Source: Ruminococcaceae bacterium UBA5401 (lineage in GTDB: Bacteria > Bacillota > Clostridia > Oscillospirales > Acutalibacteraceae). Taken from it: a stretch of 22,588 nucleotides of DNA. The notes beneath the pieces are model-generated. The model worked only from the letters and a program-made list of their open reading frames with translations. It was not told where the DNA came from and did not search any database. The DNA is taken from positions 1 to 22,588 of the forward strand of contig DHOB01000055.1 of NCBI GenBank assembly GCA_002409675.1, given 5' to 3'. The translations under genes were made by a program, and so were the position numbers. Of the stretch, positions 13,821 to 21,563 are shown piece after piece (position 1 is the first letter of the stretch; each line of letters starts with the position of its first letter).

Positions 13821-15231
13821 CTATGGCCCGCTTCCTTTCGTCGATTTTTTTTCGGATGATCTTCGGGACCTCCGGCTCCCGGCAGGACGTGAGCCGGACG
13901 GAGCCGGGCGCGAGGCCGTCGCGCTGCAGGATGCCGGCGAGGTCCGCGCGGATTTCTCCGCGGCGGCGGGCCAGCGCGGGCGGGCAGGCGAGGTGCAGGT
14001 CGGCCCGCTTGCCCGTCAGGCTGACGGAAGCCTCGAAATACCCGAGGTCCTGGATGTCGAACGTCAGGTAAAGCCGCACCGGCCGCACGCCGGCCTCCCC
14101 ACGCGGGGCCGGCGGGGCCTCCGCGTCTTTCTTTTCAATCCAGATTTCGGTAAACAGAAAGCGCCCCCCGACGCTGGCGGGGAGGAACAGATGGACGAAA
14201 GGCATGAACACGCTGTGGTCCAGCAGCACGGAGGTGCAGATGTCCCGCACGGCGGCCGGGTCGAGGCCCTCCGATTCGCCTTCGCCGCGCCTGCCCGCGC
14301 GGGAGAGCAGCGAGGCCAGCGCGCGCGAAAATTCGTTTTCCGGCTCCGCCTGCCGCGACAGGACCTCCTGCGCAAAAAGGCCCTGCATCCGGCCGGCCTC
14401 CTCCTCCGGCAGGTTCAGGCCGGTGCGGCAGTAACGGAGCAGCTCCTCGAACCTGGCCACCAGGTCCTTGCGCGACCCTGTCTCCAGAATGGCGAGGTTG
14501 TTGATCAGCAGGGAAATCGCGTCGCGCGATTTGCCGTAGTCGTTCGTCCGGGCCACATAGCGGGAAAGAAGCGGCAGGATTTCTTTTTTGACCGCCTCGG
14601 CAAAAGCGCCGGGGGAAGCGTCTTCCGGCGGGAGCTTCTCCTGCGCGGCCTGCAGCTTTCTGGCGTATACGGCGGGGATGGAGGCTTCGACGGCACGCAG
14701 GTTGTTGAGAATCGACTGCCGGACTTCGCCGGCGGAAAAGCAGCCCGTGAAGGCGCGGAGAAAATCGGCGATTCTCAGGTCGAGCTGCGGGTCGTCGGCC
14801 CGCCCGGAAAGGCGGTCCAGGTACCGGAACAGCGGCCCGCTGAACAGCGTGCCGTTTTCCTGCTGAAACACCAGGTTCTTCACGATATCTCCCCGCTCCA
14901 TCGTCAGGGCCGCGGCCAGCCGCTGCAGGGGCGGCGCGTCGGCGGGCAGGGCCCGGCCCGGCGCCTGCGGCCCGGCCGCAGCCATGGAGGCCAGGCGCTG
15001 CAGCGTTTCGCCGAGGCCGGGCGTCTGCTCCCACCGGCGGATGAAGGCCCCGAAGACCGAGTCCCGGGCAAGGAGCAGCTCCCGCTGCCCGCCGTCCGTC
15101 TTCTGCCCGCCGGCCTGCGGGACCCGGCCGGGGTTGACGGGCTGGGTCCTCGGCGTTTCGGGCGTGGAATTGGGCCGTGTGACTTTTCCGTCGGAGCCGA
15201 CCGGCGCCGTAATGCGCAGATTTTCCGGCAT
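13807..15231 (-). CDS. FliK-like protein with hook-length-control C-terminal domain (YlqG type)
   Basis: The 474-residue protein has a low-complexity Pro/Gly/Thr start (about 10-50), a long helical middle with no named domain, and at about 383-452 a Flg_hook-like domain. The pattern there is RPVRLYLTFDIQDLGYFEAS then LTGKRADLHLACPP, matching the FliK theme of a beta strand, LG, then a second strand. No membrane helix or signal peptide is seen. The ATG at 15231 is preferred over a GTG at 15240 because GAAAGAAG lies eight bases upstream of the ATG and overlaps the GTG. FliK measures the hook and flips FlhB; this protein overlaps an FlhB-like gene, so a related role is plausible. It may instead be a YlqG-type protein without hook-length function. 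Confidence 0.75.
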   Translation of the reverse strand: MPENLRITAPVGSDGKVTRPNSTPETPRTQPVNPGRVPQAGGQKTDGGQRELLLARDSVFGAFIRRWEQTPGLGETLQRLASMAAAGPQAPGRALPADAPPLQRLAAALTMERGDIVKNLVFQQENGTLFSGPLFRYLDRLSGRADDPQLDLRIADFLRAFTGCFSAGEVRQSILNNLRAVEASIPAVYARKLQAAQEKLPPEDASPGAFAEAVKKEILPLLSRYVARTNDYGKSRDAISLLINNLAILETGSRKDLVARFEELLRYCRTGLNLPEEEAGRMQGLFAQEVLSRQAEPENEFSRALASLLSRAGRRGEGESEGLDPAAVRDICTSVLLDHSVFMPFVHLFLPASVGGRFLFTEIWIEKKDAEAPPAPRGEAGVRPVRLYLTFDIQDLGYFEASVSLTGKRADLHLACPPALARRRGEIRADLAGILQRDGLAPGSVRLTSCREPEVPKIIRKKIDERKRAIDVSV

Positions 15232-15255
15232 CAATAGCACTTCTTTCGTAAAAAT

Positions 15256-15282
15256 TTATCGGGAAACGGGCGTTGGACTAAA
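15256..15282 (-). promoter_or_regulatory. Candidate sigma-D promoter for the FliK-like gene
   Basis: Minus strand: TTTA (15279-15282), 15 bases, CCCGATAA (15256-15263). The -10 matches 7 of 8 positions of GCCGATAA and the -35 only 2 of 4. It would give a leader of under 20 bases before the ATG at 15231. The TTTA is the complement of the TAAA of the cheA promoter. Confidence 0.4.
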
Positions 15283-15305
15283 GAATAGTCGGCTGGTGCC
15301 GATAA
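15279..15305 (+). promoter_or_regulatory. Sigma-D promoter of cheA-cheR-cheB-mcp
   Basis: TAAA (15279-15282), exactly 15 bases, GCCGATAA (15298-15305): a perfect match to the sigma-D flagellar/chemotaxis promoter consensus. It lies ~85 bp upstream of the cheA ATG. Confidence 0.9.
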
Positions 15306-15326
15306 ACAGAGTAAACGAGCAAGAGT

Positions 15327-15376
15327 TTCCCCTCTGGGGAATTTCGGCCGCCGGCGGAAGCCGGCCGCCCGAAAAA
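15327..15376 (+). other. Two hairpins in the cheA leader
   Basis: The first is TTCCCC-TCT-GGGGAA (15327-15341). The second, 15342-15376, pairs TTTCGGCCGCCGGC with GCCGGCCGCCCGAAA, allowing one bulge and one mismatch, around GGAA. The second ends about four bases before the GGGAG ribosome site (15380-15384). It is followed by AAAAG rather than T, so it is not a terminator. Confidence 0.5.
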
Positions 15377-15392
15377 GTTGGGAGTGACAAGA

Positions 15393-17411
15393 ATGGACAA
15401 CGGCAGCGACTCCATGCTGGACGTCTTTCTGTTTGAAACGGACGACCTTCTGGAGCATCTTGACGATATCCTGCTCACGTGCGAGAAGGCGAAAAACTTC
15501 GACCCGGACAGCATCAACGAGATTTTCCGGATCATGCACACCATCAAAGGGTCTTCCGCCATGCTGGAGTTCAACAGCCTCACGTCGGTGGCCCATAAGA
15601 TGGAGGACCTGTTCGCCTATGTGCGGGAGAAGGGAATCAGTCAGGAGCATATCGAGGGCCTTATCGACCTGATGTTCCGCGCGAGCGACTTTCTGAAGGC
15701 GGAAGTGGAAAAGGTCCGCGCAGGACAGCCGCTTACTACTGATATCGGCACTTTGGAACAGGATATTAACGCTTTCCTCAAAAAGATTTCGGGCGGGGCG
15801 GCGCAGGCCGCCCCCGCGCCGGCCGCCGGGAAAGGCCCGCAGAAAGACGCCGGCGCGGACGAAGCCGGCGTGCTGAAGAAAGAAACGGAAAAGGGATATC
15901 CCTTCGCCGTTCGGGTCTTCTTCGACGAAGAGGCGCAGATGGTCAACCTGCGCGCCTTCATGCTCGCCAAAAAGGTGGAGGACGTGTGCGCCGATTTCGA
16001 CAAATACCCGCCGGACATCGAAACCAACCCGAAGACGGCCGCCGCGATTTCCGGCGGCGGGTTTTTCCTCTTTTTCCGCACGAAGGAGAATCTGGAGAAG
16101 GCCCTGCCGGCGGTCAAGGACTTCCCCTATACCAAGAGCCACAGCGAAATCCCCCCGCTGAAGTCCGCCGCCCCGGCCACGGCGCCCGCCGCAAAGCCCC
16201 GGACGCCGGCCCGCGGCCCGGCGCCGCGGGCCGCGCGGCAGAGCCTCATCAGCGTGAACCTCTCCAAACTGGACAGCCTGATGGACCTGATGGGCGAAAT
16301 CGTGATTACCGAATCGATGGTGACCTCCAACCCGGCGCTGCAGCAGAGCGGGATGGACAATAACTTCACGAAGGCCTCGCGCCAGCTTCGCAAGCTGACG
16401 GACGAGCTGCAGGAAATCGTGATGTCCATCCGCATGGTGCCGATCTCCACCGTGTTTCAGAAGATGCGGCGCATCGTGCGCGACATGAACCGCAAGCTCG
16501 GCAAGGACGCGCAGCTCGTGCTGGTGGGCGAAGAGACCGAAGTGGACAAGACCATTGTGGACAGCATCTCGGACCCCATCATGCACCTGGTGCGCAACGC
16601 GATGGACCACGGCATCGAGTCGAAGGAAGAGCGCCTGAAGGCCGGCAAGCCCGAATCCGGGACCATCACGCTCTCCGCCCAGAACACGGGCGGCGACATC
16701 CTGGTCTCCGTGGCGGACGACGGGGCCGGCATCGACCGCGGAGCCGTGCTGAAAAAGGCGCAGCAGAAGGGCCTGCTGACCAAGCAGCCGCACGAATACA
16801 CCGACCAGGAGGTGTACCAGTTCCTGCTGATGCCGGGCTTTTCGACCAACGAGGTCGTGACCGAGTACTCCGGCCGCGGGGTCGGCATGGACGTCGTGAA
16901 GAAAAACGTCGAGAAAATTGGCGGCGACGTGGCCATCGACAGCACGCCGGGCAAGGGGACGAAAATCGTCTTCAAAATCCCGCTGACCCTCGCCATCATC
17001 AACGGCATGAAGATTTCGGTCGGCGACACCATGTTCACCGTGCCCATCAAAAACATCCGCCAGTCCTTCAAAGCCGCGGACAGCAGCATTCTGTACGACA
17101 CCGACATGCGCGAGTTCATCCTGGTGCGGAACCGGTACTACCCCCTCGTGCGCCTGCACAAGGCCTACCATATCGACACGAAAGTCACCGACATCGCCGG
17201 CGGCATCGTGATTCTGGTGGGCACGCACGACAGCTCGTTCTGCATCTTTGCGGACGCGCTGCTGGGCGAGCAGCAGGTCGTCGTGAAGTCCCTGCCCAGC
17301 TACCTCAACCAGTTCGGCGTGCGCAAATCCGGCATCGACGGGTGCGCCATCCTCGGCGACGGCAGCATCAGCCTGATTCTGAACGTGCAGAACCTGTACA
17401 ATGCAAGCTGA
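15393..17411 (+). CDS. cheA: CheA chemotaxis histidine kinase
   Basis: This 672-residue kinase phosphorylates itself in response to receptors and passes phosphate to CheY and CheB. Domains: P1 Hpt with IMHTIKGSS and phospho-His49; P2-like CheY/CheB-docking segment about 168-248; Ala/Pro linker; P3 dimerisation about 283-345 (VNLSKLDSLMDLMGEIVITES); P4 ATPase with RNAMDHGIESKEER (N box, ~400-413), DDGAGID (~442) and GRGVGMDVV (~493); P5 CheW-like domain from ~530 to the end. All kinase motifs look intact. The ATG at 15393 has GGGAG eight bases upstream; an in-frame TTG at 15378 overlaps that site. It is the first gene of a sigma-D-driven operon. A GC-rich 42-bp gap (17412-17453) precedes cheR. 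Confidence 0.97.
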   Translation: MDNGSDSMLDVFLFETDDLLEHLDDILLTCEKAKNFDPDSINEIFRIMHTIKGSSAMLEFNSLTSVAHKMEDLFAYVREKGISQEHIEGLIDLMFRASDFLKAEVEKVRAGQPLTTDIGTLEQDINAFLKKISGGAAQAAPAPAAGKGPQKDAGADEAGVLKKETEKGYPFAVRVFFDEEAQMVNLRAFMLAKKVEDVCADFDKYPPDIETNPKTAAAISGGGFFLFFRTKENLEKALPAVKDFPYTKSHSEIPPLKSAAPATAPAAKPRTPARGPAPRAARQSLISVNLSKLDSLMDLMGEIVITESMVTSNPALQQSGMDNNFTKASRQLRKLTDELQEIVMSIRMVPISTVFQKMRRIVRDMNRKLGKDAQLVLVGEETEVDKTIVDSISDPIMHLVRNAMDHGIESKEERLKAGKPESGTITLSAQNTGGDILVSVADDGAGIDRGAVLKKAQQKGLLTKQPHEYTDQEVYQFLLMPGFSTNEVVTEYSGRGVGMDVVKKNVEKIGGDVAIDSTPGKGTKIVFKIPLTLAIINGMKISVGDTMFTVPIKNIRQSFKAADSSILYDTDMREFILVRNRYYPLVRLHKAYHIDTKVTDIAGGIVILVGTHDSSFCIFADALLGEQQVVVKSLPSYLNQFGVRKSGIDGCAILGDGSISLILNVQNLYNAS

Positions 17412-17453
17412 GGCCCGCGCGTCCGGGCGGCCCGCTGCGGGCGGTGGGGCCGG

Positions 17454-18254
17454 ATGATTCAGCTCACCGATTCCGAGTTCCGCCGGCTGGTGGCCTTCGT
17501 CCGCGGCAACTTCGGCATAGACCTGAGCAAAAAGCGCCTGCTGATTGAGGCGCGGATGTACGCGGTGCTGGCCCGGAAAAAGGTCTCGAGCTTCTCGCAG
17601 TACTTCGAGATGGTCCGCGGCGACCGCAACGAGCTGAACGCGATGATGAACCGGCTGACCACCAACCACACCTATTTCATGCGCGAGCCCCGCCACTTCG
17701 AGTTCTTGAAAGACGTGATCCTCCCCGCCCAGGAGAAGACCAACCGCAGCCGCAGCCTGCATGTCTGGAGCGCGGGCTGCTCCACGGGCGAGGAGGCCTA
17801 CACGGCCGTGATGGTGATGAAGGAGTATTTCGCGCTGTGCCCCGGCTGGGATTACCGCACGCTCGCCACGGACCTTTCCACCCGGGCGCTGCAGAGCGCC
17901 GCGCGCGGCGTTTACCCCGAGGAATCGCTGGCCGGCCTTCCGCCGCAGTGGAGGCACCGCTACTTCCGCAGGCAGAGCGGGGGCTGTGCGCTGAGCGACG
18001 AAATCCGGCGGGAAGTGATTTTCCGGCAGCTGAACCTGATGGAGCCGTTCCCGTTCCACACGCCCTTCGACCTGATTTTCTGCCGGAATGTGATGATTTA
18101 TTTCAGCCAGGAAGCGAGGGACAGCCTGGTCGCCCGGTTCCGCGACGCGCTGAAGCCCGGCGGCTATCTGTTCATCGGCCATTCGGAGACCATTCCGCAC
18201 AACGCGATGGGCCTTCGGTACATCGAGCCTTCAATTTACCAGAAAGGACCCTGA
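17454..18254 (+). CDS. cheR: CheR receptor methyltransferase
   Basis: This 266-residue protein methylates glutamates on chemoreceptors using S-adenosylmethionine. An N-terminal helical domain (1-70) leads into TTNHTYFMRE (69-78), the CheR motif that positions the substrate. The SAM-binding core has WSAGCSTGEEAY (105-116), TLATDLS (136-142), FCRNVMIYF (209-217) and GGYLFIGHSE (236-245). No TPR or other added domain is present. The ATG is preceded by a G-rich stretch (GGTGGGGCCGG) as its weak ribosome site. It lies between cheA and cheB, nine bases before cheB. Confidence 0.96.
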   Translation: MIQLTDSEFRRLVAFVRGNFGIDLSKKRLLIEARMYAVLARKKVSSFSQYFEMVRGDRNELNAMMNRLTTNHTYFMREPRHFEFLKDVILPAQEKTNRSRSLHVWSAGCSTGEEAYTAVMVMKEYFALCPGWDYRTLATDLSTRALQSAARGVYPEESLAGLPPQWRHRYFRRQSGGCALSDEIRREVIFRQLNLMEPFPFHTPFDLIFCRNVMIYFSQEARDSLVARFRDALKPGGYLFIGHSETIPHNAMGLRYIEPSIYQKGP

Positions 18255-18263
18255 GAGCTGAAC

Positions 18264-19280
18264 ATGCAGCCAAGCCCTGTGAAAGTCCTGATTGTGAACG
18301 AGTCCCTCCCCTTCCGGACTGCCGTGCAGCAGGCGGTGGCCGGGGATGCGGGAATCCGGGTCGTCGGCTGGGCCGAGGGACCCGAAGAGGCGGAGCGAAA
18401 AATCCGGGCGCTCGGCCCGGACGTGCTGGTGGCGGACGCGGTGTTTCCGGAAAAGACGGGCGTCCGGGAATTTCTGAAAAGCCTGCGCCGGTTCTGCTCC
18501 CTGCCTGCGGTGGCCGTCGGCCCCCCGCAGGACCGCGCGGCCTGGACCGACGGCGGGGAGCCCGCCGGGTCCTACGTCGGCCTGCCGGACCTGCGCGCCG
18601 CGGGCGGGTTTGCGGCCTTCAGCGGCGAAATCCGCGCCAAGCTCCGGCTGGCCGTGCACCGGGCCGGGGCGGGCGCGCCGCCGGCCCGGCTGAGGACCCG
18701 CTTCCGCGTGGTCGCAATCGGCGCTTCCACCGGCGGGACCGAGGCCACCGCCGCCATCCTGCGCGACCTGCCGGCAGAGATGCCCGGCATCGTGATTGTG
18801 CAGCACATGCCGGCGAACTTCACCCGCATGTACGCCGAGCGGCTGGACCGCGTCTCCCGGCTGAAAGTCTCCGAGGCGAAGACCGGCGACCGCGTGGAGC
18901 CCGGCACGGCGCTGGTCGCCCCCGGCGGCAAGCACCTGTACCTCAGAAAAGACGCGAAGGGCTATTACGTCCGGTGCGCCAGGGGGGAGAAGGTCAACGG
19001 CCACTGCCCTTCGGTGGACGAGCTGTTCAACTCCGTCGCCGCCGCGGCCGGCAAAGAGGCCGTCGGGGTCATCCTGACGGGCATGGGGCGCGACGGGGCC
19101 CGCGGGCTGCTGAGCATGCGCAGGGCCGGCGCGTACACCATCGGGCAGGACCGGGAATCCTGCGTGGTGTACGGCATGCCGATGGCGGCGTACGAGCTGG
19201 GGGCCGTAAAGGTGCAGGCGCCGGTCGAAAAAATCGCAGGAATGCTCTCCAGTCAAGTGGGATTGGATTTTCATTGCTGA
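18264..19280 (+). CDS. cheB: CheB receptor methylesterase with a degenerate receiver domain
   Basis: This 338-residue protein removes methyl groups from (or deamidates) chemoreceptors. The C-terminal esterase domain (about 147-335) is intact: GASTGGTEA with Ser155, VQHMPANFT with His181 and GMGRDGARG with Asp277 make the triad. The N-terminal receiver (about 6-125) is odd. The usual VDDS is VNES (Asn12, Glu13); the phospho-acceptor is kept (Asp58 in LVADAVFP); MVSSLT is replaced by AVAVGPP; and the Lys-Pro near 107 reads LP. Only one of five key receiver residues remains, so control by CheA phosphorylation is probably weak or lost. The ATG follows cheR by nine bases, with GAGAG six bases upstream. 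Confidence 0.93.
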   Translation: MQPSPVKVLIVNESLPFRTAVQQAVAGDAGIRVVGWAEGPEEAERKIRALGPDVLVADAVFPEKTGVREFLKSLRRFCSLPAVAVGPPQDRAAWTDGGEPAGSYVGLPDLRAAGGFAAFSGEIRAKLRLAVHRAGAGAPPARLRTRFRVVAIGASTGGTEATAAILRDLPAEMPGIVIVQHMPANFTRMYAERLDRVSRLKVSEAKTGDRVEPGTALVAPGGKHLYLRKDAKGYYVRCARGEKVNGHCPSVDELFNSVAAAAGKEAVGVILTGMGRDGARGLLSMRRAGAYTIGQDRESCVVYGMPMAAYELGAVKVQAPVEKIAGMLSSQVGLDFHC

Positions 19281-19314
19281 GTTCCGTTTCGATGGAAGGA
19301 GTTGTCGAATCAAA

Positions 19315-21399
19315 ATGAAAAAATTCTGGAAAAAACAGGCGAGCCCCAAAGTGAAAAAAATCCGCTCCCGGCGCGGCGGAAAGCAGACCACCCTCCGCGG
19401 CAGGCTGATGCGCAGCATGATCTGCCTGACGGCGGCGGTCAGCGCCGCCATCGCCGTCGTGACCTGCACGCTTTCTTATTATACCATCCGCAGCAACATG
19501 CAGCAGCAGGTCACCCGCATTTCCACCGCATACAAGCAGTCGGTGGAAAATGCGATTAAAAACTACAGCCTGAGCCTTGAGGCCATCGCCGCGAACCCCT
19601 CGATCACCAGCACCACAAGCCCGCAGTCCATGTGGAAGGACACCCTCAACTTCCTCGCGACCAGCTACCACTTTTCCGAGGCCGGCCTCGCCGACAAAAA
19701 CGGAAAAACGCTGGACGGCGCGGACATCAGCAAGACGGACTATTTTCAAAACGGCTCCTACGGCGGGGGCTCGTACCTTTCGACCATGACGAAGCAGGAA
19801 AGCGGCGGCATGGCGCTGTATCTCGCCAGCAAGGTCAACAACGGCACCGGGTACGACGGCGTCGTCTATGCCAAGCTGGACAGCGACGCCTTCAACCAGG
19901 TGATCGACGGCCTTTCCATCGGCCAAAAAGGGTTCGGCTTCATCATTGACAAAGCAGGGAAAATCATCGCGCATAAGAACCCCAAATACATCAAGGACGA
20001 AGTCAACTACATCGAGCTCGCCAAGAAGAACCCCGCCTATGCGGACGCCGCCGGCCTGGTGCGGAAAATGGCCACCCGCAGAGCGGGCAGCACCTCTTGC
20101 ACGATCGACGGCCAGCAGCTGTACGTCGCCTATGCGCCCATTTCGGGCACGGACTACAACCTTGCGGTGGCGGCGGACGTCCCCGAAATGATGGCCGACC
20201 TCTATAAATCCATCTGGTTCATCACCGCGGTGGCCGCGGTGTTCATCGCGGTCTCCATCCTGCTCGCCGCCCGCGTGTCGGGCCCCATCGCCCGTTCCGT
20301 CGGCGGGCTGGTCGGCCGCATCGGCGGGCTGGAGAAAGGCGACCTGCACAGCGAGGTCCCGCCGGTCCATACGCGCGACGAGATCGAGACGCTGTCCAGG
20401 GCTTTCTCGAACACCGTCGGCGCGCTGAACGGCGATATCGGTGAAATCTCCCATATTCTCGGGGCCATGGCGCAGGGCGATTTTTCCGTTCGCCCGCAGC
20501 GGGATTATACCGGCGATTTTCAGGCCATCCGCGACGCGCTGAGCGCAATTCTCGCCTCCATGAGCGAGACGTTCCGCAGAATCCGCGGGATGGCCGACCA
20601 GGTCGCGGGCGGCTCGCGGCAGATGTCCAACGCCTCGCAGGCGCTGGCCCAGGGCGCGGCGGAGCAGAGCGCGACCATTCAGGAGCTTTCGGAGTCCGTC
20701 CGCAAGATAGCCGGGCAGGCCGAAGGCAATGCGAAAAGCGCCCGGCGCGCCGACGAGCTCTCCAACGAAGCCACGCAGGCGGTCTCGGACGGCACCCGCC
20801 AGATGGAGCGCCTGACGGGGGCCATGGGCAGAATCAGCGACTCCTCCGAAAAGATTGAGAAAATCATCAAGACCATCCAGGACATCGCCTTCCAGACCAA
20901 CATCCTCGCCCTGAACGCCGCCGTCGAAGCCGCCCGTGCCGGGGAAGCCGGCCGGGGCTTCTCGGTCGTCGCGGACGAGGTGCGCAACCTCGCCAACCGC
21001 AGCGCGGAAGCCGTAAAGAGCACCTCGGCGCTGATTCAGAGTTCCGGCGAAGCGGTGAAGGACGGGCTGAAGACCACGGAAGAGACGGGCCGGTCCCTCA
21101 AGGCGGTCACCGAGGCCGTGCAGCAGGTCGGCGCCCTGCTGGATTCCATCGCGAAGGCGGCGGACGGCCAGGCGCAGTCCGTGCGCAAGGTGGACGGCAA
21201 CGTCGAGCAGATTTCCGCGGTGGTGCAGACCAACTCCGCCACGGCGGAAGAGAGCGCCGCAACCAGCGAAGAGCTGAACCGCCTGGCCGAAGCGCTGAGC
21301 GAAACCATGGCGAAGTTCCAGCTTGCGGCACAGAGCGGGGCAGCCGTGCCGGATGCCGCCGCCCCCGAAGAGGAAGAAGCGCTGCCGGCCGGGGCGTAA
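19315..21399 (+). CDS. Transmembrane chemoreceptor with dCache sensor
   Basis: This 694-residue methyl-accepting protein has a very basic cytoplasmic start (1-32), helix 1 (about 33-58) and an outer domain of ~240 residues (59-298). The outer domain fits a double Cache (dCache_1): KTDYFQNGSYGGGSYLST in the first lobe and GFGFIIDKAGKIIAHKNP in the second. Helix 2 (299-319), HAMP (320-372), a HAMP-like linker and the signalling coiled coil follow. The tip DIAFQTNILALNAAVEAARAG lies at 523-543, then GFSVVADEVRNLA. dCache domains bind small molecules such as amino or organic acids; the ligand is not predictable. No CheR-docking pentapeptide; the tail is short and acidic (PEEEEALPAGA). AAGGAG lies 13 bases before the ATG, rather far. 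It is the last gene of the cheA operon. Confidence 0.94.
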   Translation: MKKFWKKQASPKVKKIRSRRGGKQTTLRGRLMRSMICLTAAVSAAIAVVTCTLSYYTIRSNMQQQVTRISTAYKQSVENAIKNYSLSLEAIAANPSITSTTSPQSMWKDTLNFLATSYHFSEAGLADKNGKTLDGADISKTDYFQNGSYGGGSYLSTMTKQESGGMALYLASKVNNGTGYDGVVYAKLDSDAFNQVIDGLSIGQKGFGFIIDKAGKIIAHKNPKYIKDEVNYIELAKKNPAYADAAGLVRKMATRRAGSTSCTIDGQQLYVAYAPISGTDYNLAVAADVPEMMADLYKSIWFITAVAAVFIAVSILLAARVSGPIARSVGGLVGRIGGLEKGDLHSEVPPVHTRDEIETLSRAFSNTVGALNGDIGEISHILGAMAQGDFSVRPQRDYTGDFQAIRDALSAILASMSETFRRIRGMADQVAGGSRQMSNASQALAQGAAEQSATIQELSESVRKIAGQAEGNAKSARRADELSNEATQAVSDGTRQMERLTGAMGRISDSSEKIEKIIKTIQDIAFQTNILALNAAVEAARAGEAGRGFSVVADEVRNLANRSAEAVKSTSALIQSSGEAVKDGLKTTEETGRSLKAVTEAVQQVGALLDSIAKAADGQAQSVRKVDGNVEQISAVVQTNSATAEESAATSEELNRLAEALSETMAKFQLAAQSGAAVPDAAAPEEEEALPAGA

Positions 21400-21422
21400 A
21401 ATCCGAAACGGCGCTTCCCGCA

Positions 21423-21462
21423 AAAAACCGATGTGAAAAAATCACACCGGTTTTTCTTTTTT
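21423..21462 (+). terminator. Terminator of the cheA-cheR-cheB-mcp operon
   Basis: AAAACCG-A-TGTGA pairs with TCACA-C-CGGTTTT (12 pairs around one A-C mismatch, A-rich loop), followed by TTCTTTTTT. It overlaps no gene and ends just before the fliD promoter. Confidence 0.88.
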
Positions 21463-21463
21463 C

Positions 21464-21490
21464 TAAACTTTTCCCGCCGGCAGCCGATAT
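21464..21490 (+). promoter_or_regulatory. Sigma-D promoter of fliD
   Basis: TAAA (21464-21467), exactly 15 bases, GCCGATAT (21483-21490): a near-perfect sigma-D site. It starts directly after the T-run of the upstream terminator and ~100 bp before the fliD ATG. Confidence 0.87.
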
Positions 21491-21524
21491 AAAAATTAGA
21501 AGTCCGCAGAAATCCGCAGCTTAA

Positions 21525-21547
21525 CCGGTGGCAGTCTGCCGAACCGG
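21525..21547 (+). other. Hairpin in the fliD leader
   Basis: CCGGTGGCA pairs with TGCC-GA-ACCGG around a three-base loop, nine pairs with a two-base bulge. It ends five bases before the ribosome site (GGAGGG, 21552-21557). A direct repeat TCCGCAG-AAA-TCCGCAG (21503-21519) lies just upstream. Confidence 0.45.
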
Positions 21548-21563
21548 AATCGGAGGGTTGTTT

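Noticed and set aside
15231..18200. A 989-codon open frame antisense to cheA and cheR
   Set aside because: His/Val/Asp/Arg-rich composition of the reverse complement of real genes, no family match, and complete overlap with well-supported cheA and cheR.
19069..21423. A 784-codon open frame antisense to the dCache chemoreceptor
   Set aside because: Shadow of the true gene, with no recognisable domain or start signal.
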